Below are positions 36,276-48,427 of a stretch of DNA of 64,000 bases, piece after piece. This DNA is from Oopsacas minuta (Eukaryota > Porifera > Hexactinellida > Lyssacinosida > Leucopsacidae), in assembly GCA_024704765.1 (NCBI GenBank), contig JAKMXF010000326.1, positions 124,001 through 188,000 of the forward strand. Direction: 5' to 3'. Position 1 is the stretch's first letter. Each line of letters starts with the position of its first letter. Under the pieces are notes generated by a model that did not search any database, was not told the DNA's origin, and saw only the letters and a list, made by a program, of their open reading frames with translations. A program made the position numbers and the translations under genes.

Positions 36276-38050
36276 CATGGACGGATCCAAGGTAGAATTT
36301 TTTGGGGGGTGCAAATTTACATAGTAAATATCACTTCAATTTAGCTATTTGTGATGTGTACAGTCTCTGATTCCGGAAATTTATATATTAAATATTCGTA
36401 GAATATGTTGTAAATTAGTATATGCCAGTTTGATTGTCTAATAAAAAGTCTAGTGAGAACAAAACAATGGCTTAACGAAGATAAACAATAGATGCAATCA
36501 ATTTCTTAACAAATACTAAACATTTAATTCTTTAATGGTATTTTTCTTTCTTTGTAGTAAACGCTTCAATAATCTCATTTAAATCCAAATTCTGAGTTAT
36601 ATCTCTGTTATAGGCTAAGACTACAATATCACTTAAAGACAATCAGATAGTTTCCCTCTCTTGAAAGTTTTTTTCTATTCATACGTGAAAATATACGCTC
36701 AACTGACGCTGTAGACACCGGCAATGAATTTTTAAATTGATCAATTTCATGACATAGGATGGAATTCAGGGTTCATGTTTTTCAAATCAGAATCAACATC
36801 AGTAAATGCGTGGTATTTCAATATCTCGCTTTGTAGAGAAATTTCGTTGATATTCAAAACCTCAGAATAATGTCCAAGTAATTGTTTTAGAAAACTAAAA
36901 TTGAAAAATCCTTAGTTTGAGAATTTAATCCAACCAGAACCTTCAATATGTTGATACTGGGGATTGAAAATCGCTTAACTAAAGCATCTGAAATGAGATT
37001 TCGTACTTGATTTGTGATATTGTTAAGGAATTCAGCATGGTTAATTTCGGAAATAGTACTATTTGGTACGGTGCAGGGTGTTAATCACTGTCAGAGGTAT
37101 AGCACATTTCCACTTAATATTACGGCCTTTAAATACTATCCGATAATATATTCGGATTATTTAGATCTTCGATTGTTTTCTTAACCTCAGATATTTCGTG
37201 AATTGCATGATGCTAATTGATACCAGTTGATTGGAGGTAAAGATGGAGCTGGTTAATAATACCTAAAACTAAATGTGTCAATACGCTAGTAAGAATAAAT
37301 CTACCATCACCCAATTTATGATATAAACCAGTTCCAGTTATCGACTACTTATCATATTCTTCAGCTTTATGACATAATGTGATCAGAATTGCTTGATGTC
37401 GTTTGTATACTGTGTCACTAGAGTAAAACAAGCCCACTAATATCATGTCTTTGTGGAATCTTTTGGATAGTTTCTTTTAGTCCCAGTTTACTTATTTCAA
37501 AAAGATCGGTATTTTTTGGTTGGTTAAATTATGTGTAGAGAGGGTCTAAAATACTAATACAATCTTTACAAGATTATTTTCAAAGAGATTTGCAATTAAC
37601 AGATTGAGTCGATGAGCATTACAATGAATGTAAACTAGCCATGGGTATACATTTTTAAGACGAGCTTGAACACCACTAATATGCCCACTCATCACGCTCG
37701 CACCCATCCATTGAAACTGCTACGAGTGTTCCAGATGTTCGTAGCATAGAAATAATAACTTCTGATTCATTAGATTGACTTAATGCATCAAATTCTTTAA
37801 TATGCGAAAATCCAAGAATTCTCTCATTGGGTACGGACCCATAACAAAATCGGATGCAGAAACTAAGTTGTTCATGTCCGCTATTATCTTTGGACTCGCC
37901 CATTAATAATGAATAAAATAGTTACTTTCTACTTCATCGCCTATTCTCCTTTGGACTTCAGATGCCATCAATGAAATTAATTCATTGTAAATAGTCTTTC
38001 CAAGATAATCTACATGCATGGAATATTGACCTTTAATCTTCTCCCTAGCA

Positions 38051-40961
38051 CATGGGTAACTGAAAAAACATTGTGACATAAAAAATGAGGTCGTTGAGAT
38101 TTTTTCACTTTCTTATACAGAATTTTATGAGGAATCCGAATATACACTCCAAAAGATTTTCCTACAATTAAAAATTTTTTTGCAGATTATACAAAAAATT
38201 ATGAAATCAAAAAATTCTGGCTACAATAATTTTAACATATCCCCATTTTTAATATATTATCGTGATTCTTCGCTGATATACTTCTTTCTAGAATTCAATT
38301 TAATTACTAGTTACCTAATAGAATTGATGTTTTTAACGAATTCCTATCCAAAATGTCATTACCATGGCAACAAAATGAAACGTAGGAATTTACGCAATAG
38401 TTTTCAATCTAGCTAAGTAGTACTTGTATGATATTACATTTAGGATATATACGTGTAATTATTGATTAATTCAGTTAAAGCAAATGAGTGAAGAAACGAA
38501 ACATGAACATGCAAAAACTAGAATTTGTCGCTGGTGTTGTTCGAATGTTGGCAACATTGTTTTGAGGAATAATCACCTAAAGGACACTAAGTTGGTGAAT
38601 TATATAACCAATCAATATTTTAGAAGATAATCGCCCTTATATCGTGTGTAATACTTGTAAGCTCTACTTGTTTACTCTGTCCTCAGGGGATACGACGAGG
38701 AAAACACCTGCACGATATGATTGGCCCTTAATTCGTAACGCGCTTAAACACCTGCCGCATTGGGAACTTATGTTCAATGTGTACCGAGAGTTCAAGGTTC
38801 GGTCGCAAGAATCAAGCTTCATCTTCGATAATTCATATAAAGCCAGGAAGACCAGCAATCAATTCACCTCAAAAGACGATCAAGATATGTAACAAATGTG
38901 CGAGTCGTATTAGTCCTGGAGTTAGTCATATCTGTTTGAAAAAGACATTGATTACCAACGCACATAATATGTTGGAACACCATAATGCTATTGATACATT
39001 CGTTGGTGATAATGTATGCCAAAGATTACATGAATGTAGCCACAACAAATATTCAATTCAGTTGCCTAAAACTTCAGGTGGGAATCCGTTTCATCTTTCT
39101 GTCTCCTCTTCCAGTACTGACGAACGTCCAGCTAAATTACCAAAAATGGATTTCTCTCACATCGCGAATTTGAAGTGTTCAGGAATGTCATTGTCTAATA
39201 AGCAGTTAAAGGTAGTAACTCGAATTATTAGAGATGTCAGAGTACCATGTCCATCAATGGATAGCTACTATAGAGAACGACATTTGTTGTCCGACGAAAT
39301 ATTCGAATGCATCCAGATCAAGCTGGACTATAGTAAAGAGAAATACAAGTCAGAATATAGGAACTCCTGGATAGTGAGATGTTGCAATATCGATGCCCTG
39401 ATAGAAAAGATCTTTAATATCAGCGGAGAAATATCGGTACATGACCTTCATTTCAAGCTTGGATTAGACTTTGGTCGTGGTTTCACTAAACTACTTATGT
39501 GTCTACAGAATGATAATTTTGTCGATAACCTGGTTTATCTATGGGTTACGAGTGCCCCTGAGTGTAATTATAACTTCTCCGTTATGGTTCAAGATGACCA
39601 GATAAAACGGCTGATGGAAGAATACAACGTTTCATTTACGGTAGATTTGAAGCTGCTAGTTATTGCTTGGGAATGTTGAACGGACGTCACCCTTGTATAT
39701 GGTGTACTTGGGACAATAGAAGGGGTTTAGACAGTGTTCAGTGGGAAGAACGATCATCTGCTCACCATCTAGAGATGTTTCAAAAGCTTCAAGATATGTA
39801 TCAGGGAGATTCTAAGAATTATGCAATTGACTGCGATGGTATTGAGGATCGCCAAGCACTAAATGTATGGCTGGTAGATTTCATGCAAATGTTTAATCTT
39901 CCCGAGTTACATCTGTTACTTGGGATAGGACAGAAGTTATACGATGCCATCCTCATCACAATGTTTGAGGACGAAAAAGAACACCATGAAGCAATACTAA
40001 AAAAAACTGAATATTCATAGAAGTGCTTACCATGGAGGAGCATTTGAAGGTAATGCAATGAGGAAAATCACAAAGGAGGTATTGGAACTCGGGTTTCCAA
40101 AGAGTAATTCGTCTTATATCACGCTTGTAAAATTCAGGGATGTTGTTGATTCTTGCTTCGGGAAACACATAAAGGGAGATTTCAAAATGGCAGTATATCA
40201 TTTTGAACAATCATTTAAACAATCAGGAATTTCTTGCTCTACAAAAGTTCATGTTCTATGTAGGCACCTAATTCCGTTTATCACGAATTATCTTCCAGAT
40301 GGAATGGGTTTAGGATCAGTTTCAGAACAAGCATTTGAATCTGCCCATTCTAGATTTGGCAGAGTTTGGGAGACAAGATATAAGTGTCAAGAGGAAAATG
40401 AAAAATTCCCAGAGTGCTTATTAAACACAGTATCAGATTGTTAACTTCGTCAATTTCATAAATAAATCATAGTATGGTAAGCTAGGTCAGGTTCCACATT
40501 ATATTATATTTGTAATAAAAATAATTGGTTATGTTAAGGTTAAGCATCAATAATTACACGTATATATCCTAAATGTAATATCATACAAGTACTACTTAGC
40601 TAGATTGAAAACAATTGCGTGAATTCCTACGTTTCATTCTGTTGCCATGGTAATGACATTTTGGATAGGAATTCGTTAAAAACATCAATTCTATTAGGTA
40701 ATTAGTAATTAAATTGAATTCTAGAAAGAAGTATATCAGCGAAGAATCACGATAATATATTAAAAATGGGGATATGTTAAAATTATTGTAGCCAGAATTT
40801 TTTGATTTCATAAATTTTTGTATAATCTGTAAAAACGAATTTAATTGTAGGAAAATCTTTTGGAGTGTATATTCGGATTCCTCATAAAATTCTGTATAAG
40901 AAAGTGAAAAAATCTTAACGACCTCATTTTTTTTGTCATAATGTTTTTTCAGTTACCCGTG
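38051..40961 (+). mobile_element. Long-TIR DNA transposon of an unnamed superfamily
   Basis: A 2911-bp element with 416-bp terminal inverted repeats: 38051-38466 against the reverse complement of 40546-40961, with roughly a dozen mismatches by eye, so about 97% identical. The ends read CATGGGTAACTGAAAAAACA and, inverted, CACGGGTAACTGAAAAAACA. The target duplication is AGCA (38047-38050, 40962-40965). Removing the element plus one AGCA rejoins the hAT reading frame around it (KDFRGA|REKIKG), which confirms both the ends and the duplication. Between the repeats lies a single broken gene on the + strand. Terminus and duplication size fit no superfamily I can name with confidence. Confidence 0.92.
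38484..40444 (+). pseudogene. Putative transposase of the long-TIR element (YHGG.FEGN family), frameshifted
   Basis: The only coding region between the inverted repeats, about 650 codons from MSEETKHEHAKTRICRWC at 38484 to TVSDC at 40444. It is broken by four frameshifts near 38620, 38800, 39660 and 40010 (the last in a run of eight A). Visible parts: N-terminal Cys motifs CRWC and CNTC; PGRP...CNKCASRISPGVSHIC (38840-38930); a middle domain with KLGLDFGRGFTK and SAPECNYNF; GMLNGRHPCIWCTW (39671-39712); LPELHLLLGIGQKLYDAI (39898-39951); YHGGAFEGN (40031-40057); and C-terminal FRDVVDSCFG, TKVHVLCRHLIPF and SEQAFESAH. I recognise the order YHGG.F.GN - F..VV.SCFG - PKVH - G.G..SEQ..E..H from many uncharacterised arthropod and cnidarian proteins. 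A transposase role is inferred from its place between the repeats; catalytic residues are not established. Confidence 0.75.
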
Positions 40962-41886
40962 AGCACCCCTAAAATCTTTATTGACTTTAAAATTTACCTC
41001 CATTAATTCACTAAAATTCCCTTTGTTAAGAAAATCTGGAGTTTCGTCATCTCCTCTGAAAGGTATTTCTCGTACACAGAAGTAACGAATATATTCCAAT
41101 AGGATATCAAAAATTTAACATTATTTTCCATTATATCTGACTTATGCGGGTTCAACCTTAATGCAATCGAAATGTGTTTGCGTAATATTTGTTCTTTTTA
41201 TTCCTGCCACTTAATCATACCAGTTATATGCTCTGATGATGTACTATGTTTACCTAGCCCTTTCTCCTTCAATTATGCTTTTCCCCAATTATCAAAACCA
41301 TTTTTAGTAAAGTTGTTTCTCGTTTGTAAGAACTAAAATATACGCATGGTAAATAATATATTCGATTCGTAGAAATAGTTTAGCTAATCCGAGGGTGAAT
41401 ATCATACCAACCACTCTGAAAACTATTATACTTTCGATTGTTAAATTTATTATCTAATATCGCCTTGGGGTACGAGGAAAGAATTGGCTGGGCAGGACCA
41501 GTGTCCTTCATACCTATATCCGTGGGAATTTCTAAATACAAGGATGGAAAATCATTAGGATCAGTTACATTGTATGGTCTAAATAATGATGCTTGGTCCA
41601 TTTGATTTGAATCCATACACCCTTGCCTAGCCGATTTTCATCAAGAGAGGAGTCATCTCAGGATCTCCGACTATTTAAAGAGAGGGTGTTAATAGTAGTC
41701 GGAGTTACAAAGAAATTTTCAAGACGTTGTCTTTTCATTAAGCTAATATGATTGAACACTGTACATTGTGATTGAAATTGATATAATTAGAAAATATAAA
41801 GATTTAAATATTGACAAATAATTTCAAACATCCTAGAGAATCCATGAAAAGTTGGGGGGTGCGCCCCCCCGGTAGATCCGTGCCTG

Positions 41887-42806
41887 ACTTTGACTATCAG
41901 ATGTTAGGTTTTAACTGATTACTGCTGTAGTGTTACGTTTGTAACGACAAAAACACGATAATGTTACAACTTGGTTTTACCCTATTCCCGCAACCAAATC
42001 GAGATTGCAGTAATTTTTGACATCATAAAATAACACATTTCCTGGCTGTATTTGAATCGTCTCTGCTATGTTTTTCAGAAGAACTTTAACTTTAAATCGG
42101 CCAAAGGTGGATTTTCCTTACAAACGTCCTATTTGGTGCTTTAATTTTTGAATTTGGATGCAAATTTGCCAAATTGTATTTTCACTGTCTTAGAATTTTA
42201 TTAGAAATTTATTGTTAATATTTCTCACGAACCTGGGCTCATGGATAGAATGAATTTTCAAAAAAACTAGGAACAATGCCTTCGTTCAGCCGTTTTGACA
42301 CTATGGTACTGTTTGGATTTTATTGTTTACTTCATCAATTTTGGCACCCAACTGGGATTTAACGTCATAATCAAATTTGTTATTAATGTATAATTAAACA
42401 TTTTCCCGACAGTATTCGGCTAACACAGTTCAATTAGCATGCAAAATACCTCAATGGTTCTAATAGCGGAAAATATTTCACTGTGTTTCTTAAATGAGTT
42501 TTACATAGTAATTGGCCAATTTAACCACCATATCGTGACAATATGTCAATAAATATATTTTTCGTAATTTATTTCTAATGCCCTTGGACATAGCACTATT
42601 TTATTTATATTTATTTCTTGTCGATAATTGACCAATATACTTTTACAACTATTTTGACATTAATTAATTCGAAAAATTGAATCCTATGCTAATTGATTAT
42701 AACTGAAATTTCAGAATTCACAATTCGAACACCCTAAAGTACCTTCAGTAGTTGGCTAAGGGCACCCAGGACCTACAGGTTATTAGCGTAAGCCCTTACC
42801 GCTGAC
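41887..42806. other. Intron sequence, no gene seen
   Basis: AT-rich, non-coding, part of the long intron of the CCCH gene. Confidence 0.45.
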
Positions 42807-43008
42807 CACCGTTTTTCAACTCTCATGGGGTATGGCCACACCTTTTGGAAATTTTTGTATCATGACGACGACATCTTTGGGTAAGTTTTCGTCGTCTTGT
42901 GTCAGGTTTCGTCAAAATTGGTCATTGAGCTCCAAATGTCCACATAAAAATTTATGTTTCCACAGTTGGGTCAAGTTCGGTCTTATAACCATAGGTTGGG
43001 AATCACTG
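42807..43008. mobile_element. Possible short hAT MITE
   Basis: The right end GGTTGGGAATCACTG (to 43008) is a typical inverted hAT terminus, and CACCGTTTTTCAAC at 42807 could be its diverged partner. The flanks GTACAATA and CCGCTGAC do not match, so the call is weak. Confidence 0.35.
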
Positions 43009-43051
43009 GTACAATAATATAGCTTAGATATAATAATAGCATAACAGTATA

Positions 43052-43385
43052 GATCCGACAAGTTAAAGTCTTGGATGTAAGTATGATGTCATTATCATCT
43101 TTTTGGATTTTCGAAAAATCAAATTATTCACTTACCAGTCAATATACATGATAAAAGTTTGAAATTTGAATCGCAGGTATCCATCAATTTGACAAATGTC
43201 CTGACGTCATGATTCTGACCAAAAACTACCCATCATGAGATTATTACCTCATCATGACTGTACAAAAATTCCAAATTTTCTAAATTCCGAAAATTACAGA
43301 ATTTTTGAATATCCATAGTGTCACCACAGAAGGCCATTCAATGTAATCTGGATGGGCCAAAGATAATAAAGTATTAATATTTTTC
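43052..43385 (+). repeat. Dispersed repeat R1, copy 1
   Basis: Shares long blocks with 58990-59366: GTTTGAAATTTGAAT, TGACAAAT.TCCTGACGTCAT, TCTGACCAAAAACTA, CATCATGACTGTA and TAGTGTCACCAC, in the same order and orientation. Non-coding. Confidence 0.7.
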
Positions 43386-43571
43386 TGTGAAATCTTGGCT
43401 GTAGTGTTGAGTATATTCTTTCGCTAGCGACCAATGACACTATAAAATTTTGCTGTTTAATACTCAAGCTAACCTGGAGAACTATGCTGTCGCACAGCTA
43501 CCCTGCAAGCGAAGCCCGCTACCAACAATAAATAAGTGGCCCTTTTTTACGCTGTATTGGTAATTCTAATA

Positions 43572-44903
43572 TCAGGGCGTTCAATAAGTCTTGCCGGTCA
43601 TGTTATATATCAGGAATTTGTCGATTAGTATATCTAACTTTCATATATTATAAGCCCATTTAGTTAAACTCCATATACTGAAAGTTTCAAGCTTATTCAA
43701 TACATATTATTAAATTTTGAGATAATTACGTGTAGTCAATTCATACCTACTGTTGAATTTATGGCTTCAAAGGATGATAATTTCAACCTCAAATGGCGAG
43801 CTTACATAGAGTTTCGCACAATACTCAAGATCCAGCCCGTACAGATCTTCAGCGAGTTACAGGAGATATTATGCGTGGATTGCCCTTCAGATCGACTGTA
43901 GAACGATGGGCTTCCCGTTTTAGATCTGGCGATGCTGATGTCACAGATTTGCCTAGATCTGGAAGACCGGTATCCGCCACTAATTCTGAGAATATCGCAC
44001 TGATTGAAAGTACGGTCATGGAAGGCAAGTGCATTACAGTCAATCAGTTAGAACAAACAATGAAGATTTCATCGGGAGCTATTCATACAATTCTGATGAC
44101 TGAGCTTGGCTACCGATCGATTTGTGGGAAATGGGTCCCGCATAAGCTCAGTGAGAATCAAAGGTTGGCACGACTGAATATCTCAAAGAAACTCTTGGGA
44201 ACTTATGAGAACTGCGATTCTAGTCGCATAACAGAGATTATTCCTGGTGACCAGACGTGGGTATACTATTCAACACCATATAGCAAGTAGAAGAAGCGAT
44301 CATGGGTGAGGGGCGACGAACAACCGGCGAAAATTCCTAGGCCCGACTGGGGAAATTCTAAGAATATGTATACCATCTTCTTCAGTAGTCATGGAATTTT
44401 CTTGCACTTACCATCTGAGAGTGGCAAGGCTGTTACTGCTACTTTCTTTACAAAGTAAGTGCTTCAAACTTGATAGAAAATATAGAAAGTATCGCCCGAA
44501 AATCGGAACTCGAGGAATGAAGATATTAATTGATAACGCCAGCACCCATACAGCTAAGCTTACCAAAAATTTCTTGGCTGTAGAAGTGTTAGAATTACTT
44601 CCCCATCCGCCATACTTACCAGACCTAGCTCCGTGCGGTTTTGGCTATTCCCCAAGTTTAAATTCTACCTTCAAGGCAAAAGATTTTAACACATTACAAG
44701 CACTCGGAACGGGCCTGTACCAGTACTTCAAATCCATCCCCGAAGAAGAGTACAGAAATGTGTTTACAAGTGGGTGGAAAGGTTAAAACTTTGTGTATCT
44801 GCAGGAGGGGATTACTTTGAATAAATAATATAGTGAATTAGTGTGTATAATGTTTTGTATCATATTTTATGATATCACCCGCAAGACCTATTGAACGCCC
44901 TAG
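43572..44903 (+). mobile_element. mariner transposon in the long intron
   Basis: A 1332-bp element flanked by TA (43570-43571, 44904-44905). The ends TCAGGGCGTTCAATAAGTCT and, inverted, CTAGGGCGTTCAATAGGTCT match closely. Transposase relic on the + strand. Confidence 0.9.
43761..44824 (+). pseudogene. mariner transposase, third catalytic Asp lost
   Basis: Starts MASKDDNFNLKWRAYIEFRT at 43761, shifts frame near 43865 and continues with MRGLPFRSTVERWASRFRSG and LPRSGRPVS (helix-turn-helix region and linker). The first catalytic Asp is in IPGDQTWVYY (about 44250). The second is in LIDNASTHTAK (about 44535). The third position reads APCGFGY (about 44630), where the family has APCDF, so Asp is replaced by Gly. 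The C-terminus in a shifted frame, CVSAGGDYFE, stops at 44824. There is a stop at 44288 and damage at 44390-44480. Inactive. Confidence 0.83.
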
Positions 44904-44905
44904 TA

Positions 44906-47900
44906 TTCTTCTACGTCATTTAATTTACACTTGTCGTGTTTATTGTTATTGGGTCAAGTTGGAACTACTCTGTGAATTCAATAATACCGGAGAATATTTT
45001 TGTGGATAATTGAATAATTTGAATGCTGTGTAGGAATTTTCACTTTGATATTAGTGGTTATTGATTATCTGTTCTAAAAACAGCCTCGGAATTGTATTAA
45101 CTTAGGCGCCAAGTTTGGGGACATTGGGAGTGATGACCCTGCCAGACTTTGAGGTGAAGTCTATGAAATTTATATAGTTGGTTGTATCAATTTCGCATGA
45201 TCAAAGGTGAATATGTTTTACACCCTATTTCGTCTCGTGGGTGAATAAAATGTGCATCATTGCCCAGTCAGAAAGTTCTTGCGGTTTACTTCTAAAGTTA
45301 TAATCAACATATTAAAATTGTAGAGCCCGCTTCGATGCTCTAAATTGTTTTCGTCAATTCCATTATCATCTTTTGGTTGCTATGATTTATGATTGTTTCA
45401 AAACTATATCTTTCTCCCCCAAGCGACGTTTGTAGATAAGAGTAAGCACAATAATCATAGGGTGGATTGAAAACCTTCAAATTTATCAGTTATAAATTTG
45501 TTACTTTGGGCTAGCTGGTAATTCAAATTATGTTTGGATGATTATAGGAATAAAAGCCTAGACTCAAGTGTACTATGCACAATCCCTACACCCTGCGACA
45601 ATTTCAAATTTACGGACAATGATAAAGAAGATTATCTCCTGTTAGGGCCGCATTGAGGTTAGTCTGGCCCCTAGGCTGTCCAAAATTTTATGACCTCTAT
45701 ATGTCTTACACCGTACCGACCCAACAGTATTCAGATTAAAATAGCCCACAATAGATTAACCTAATAAAACGTACACTACAGAAATATTTTCTACATCGGA
45801 ATTCTGCGGCACTTATTCTTTGCGAATTCATCAAGCAGATTGCTGAAATCGGGCCCGCGTAACATTTTGTGATCTCGGCCTATAAGAATGATAATGACCA
45901 AATGTTATTGTGCCATGGTTGATCGCAATTGGCTCTTGAAACGAGCTAGCTTTAAAAAGGAACTCTCACCTTCATACTTTGTAATCATCATGCAAAGGTT
46001 GTCTACGAATCATTATGTAGACTTTAGGAAATGTCTGATCTCGGCTGAGCAATGTGAGTAGAATGAATAATTTTAACTTCAGGTTCGTTAGAAGGCCTGC
46101 TGACCCTTCTCTGATTTCACAAAATTAACGAACCAGTCCAGTCGGAGATTGTAAACGTACGCAATTTCGTCCATACAATTTGTTTTGTTTGATTCATCAT
46201 CCCTGATGCTTTCTGAATCTGAATCAGCCGAGTGCCAGCTTGGCACTCTTGAGGGTTTTGTTTAGTGAGCCACTTTGATGTCATTTTAGTCACTTTTACA
46301 TACATTAGATGCTTATAACCCAATCATCATATTTAGAACGTAGTTTATGATTCTATTGGAGTAGTTATTCGACACTACATAATTATACCGAATTTGTTGA
46401 TCGTTGTTAATTTTTTGAAGAAGTTGAAGAATAGTAATGTAAATTTGAATTGCGACAATAAATATCATACTTGATCTTTTCTAAATATAACAACTTGTTC
46501 AAGCCTCTCTCTTTCTTTCAATTTATTTATTCACAAAAGGGCTCATGACTATACATATAAGTAACAACAATATCGAAGGATATTGATTATCTACATTATT
46601 TATTATTATTTTATTGAAACTTGTATTGTAGAAATTTTATATTTCATGAGTTAACTATACGGTGAAGTCCCTAAATTGAATTTTTTGGGTTAACAAGTTA
46701 CGATCAGAACTATAACAATACTGATGGTATGACTTCACATACTACTAATTATCTAAGCAAGTATTGAATAGTCATAATTACAAATATAGTTTATGCAATA
46801 ATTGCAATACTATTAAAACGCAATAATTATTGTAAATCAACTGAGAAATTGCAAAAATCAAAAATCATAGAAAAGCTACTAATGACCCCCAGTTTCTAAA
46901 GGAAATTGAATTCTAGATACGAAAGAAGGGAACAATGAATTTTGGAGGGGTTCTGGAGAGAAATAACTTTATATTAAAATTTTTTTATATGGTTTCAAAG
47001 ATAGGACAATTTTTTGTATTTTTGCAGAAGTATTTGCTTACTAACCAAATATATTTCCACAAGACAAAAAATTTTATTTTATGGATTGATGGCATGTATA
47101 TCTACAAATGTCTTGTATATTTCCCAGCATAGAAATGCCTTGTTCGTTTAACCAATCCCTGGTCCCTTATAAATTACCACTGATATTGCCGTAGTGTATT
47201 AGAGTGCTCTTAACGTATATATGAAAATGATGGAACATCACCACATAATCCGAATTAACATTTAATTGCAGTTCTTAAATGATTTGAGGAGGTTATAGTT
47301 GGGTGGCGAAATCTTGCGAAAATTAATAATCAAAATATTTAATGATTGAAAATATAAAACTGGGCCAGATTCAGAAAGGGTGTAAAGAAAGTTTTCATGC
47401 ACTATATCAATTTCCAAAGTCAAAACTATGTTACTCAGAAGTGCATACATATATACATGTACCCAGCCCCGGGATACCGTAAGAGTTATGGTTTTGTCTT
47501 TTTCGACCTTATTGAGTGAACTATACGTTGCTTACAATGTTTGACTATCTAGTTGCTGAGCTCTGCAAATGTATTTTAATCGAATTTATACCGTAATAAA
47601 ATGGGATAAGCTGGTAAATCTTTGATAGCAGACAAGTACAAATGCCTTTATATGATATTTTGGGTTATTATGATTTAAGGAAAGTTCTATTGTTCGAATA
47701 GTGTTTTCAGGTATATTATCATATTTCACCGCCAGCATCTATTATCATCTATTAGTCATTTTCTGGTTAGAGAAATAATGAATAGTGGGTGGAGAATGTA
47801 TGCTTACGGTTAACCGAATTATTCTGATATCTGACATTCTCCTGTGTTTCAATCAGTGAATGAATTGTTATTCATTGTGTAACTTGTGTGAAGTAACCTA

Positions 47901-48427
47901 TCTAGAGTTTATTGCAAACCAGTCCCCTTGACCATATGACTAGTCGGTAATTGAAAGTTTTGTGAGTGTTCACCAAAGGTCTATAAAGCCATACAACATA
48001 TTTTGTATTTTTGGGGATAACAGTTGAAATCGGTCAGGTTTTTCATGTCCCTATCGATCAGTCAATTATGTTACTCAAACTACCCTACCGGCTCACAGCC
48101 CGGTCGACCTACCAGTGGCGTTCAATTTGACCGATTTTATCTCTTGTAGAAAGCTCAAAATATATTCCAATTTTAGGAATATTATGTAATTTTTCTAATA
48201 CAGATTCTAAGCATTTTCTACACGTATCATTAGATAACATTAGAATCTTATTGATATATTTCATTAAATAACCGAACATTTAGATTGTCAAGAAAGCGCT
48301 ACATGGTACTATTCTAATCACTATAATATTTTCCAAGCCGATCAGTCCATACCAGACTAAGCTTATCCGAGGTTACTGTACTGTTTTATATTTGTAATTA
48401 TTGATTTTTATCAAATCTTTCTTTTAG
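44906..48427 (+). other. Right part of the 14.4-kb intron
   Basis: Non-coding. Contains at 46810-46832 the short sequence TACTATTAAAACGCAATAA, also found at the left end of repeat R1 copy 2 (58858), and an imperfect hairpin at about 48010-48130 (GTTGAAATCGGTCA / TTTGACCGATTTTA). It ends with a T-rich tract and the acceptor CTTTCTTTTAG (48427). Confidence 0.5.

Larger units (their letters stand above)
36600..41616 (-). pseudogene. hAT transposase, TTF zinc-finger type, split by insertion
   Basis: The N-terminus starts MDSNQMDQASLFRPYN at 41616. It has the TTF-finger lead GPAQPILSSYPKAILDN and FQSGWYDIHP, ending in a stop at 41380. Downstream, NKGNFSEL (about 41030) and KDFRGA run up to the insertion at 40965. 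The chain resumes at 38050 with REKIKGQYSMHVDYLGKTIY and NELISLMASEVQRR. The first catalytic region GESKDNSGHEQLSFCIRF (37903-37850) has Gly in place of the expected catalytic Asp. SMDGCERDEWAY corresponds to the second Asp motif, and similarity fades below about 37600. Same broad type as the hAT at 14557-19496 but a different family. Confidence 0.75.
36276..41886 (-). mobile_element. TTF-type hAT transposon, interrupted by a nested element
   Basis: The ends CATGGACGGATCC (36276) and, inverted, CAGGCACGGATCT (ending 41886) are imperfect terminal repeats followed by G-rich runs (TTGGGGGGTGC on both sides). The transposase relic on the minus strand is split by the element at 38051-40961. No 8-bp target duplication is recognisable; it may have mutated. 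Confidence 0.75.

Noticed and set aside
38180-38416. 78-codon open frame repeated in inverted orientation at 40596-40811
   Set aside because: It is open only because both are parts of the 416-bp inverted repeats; no start context and no independent support as a gene.
41887-41894. 8-bp target duplication of the hAT at 36276-41886
   Set aside because: ATCATTGC on the left and ACTTTGAC on the right agree at only three positions.
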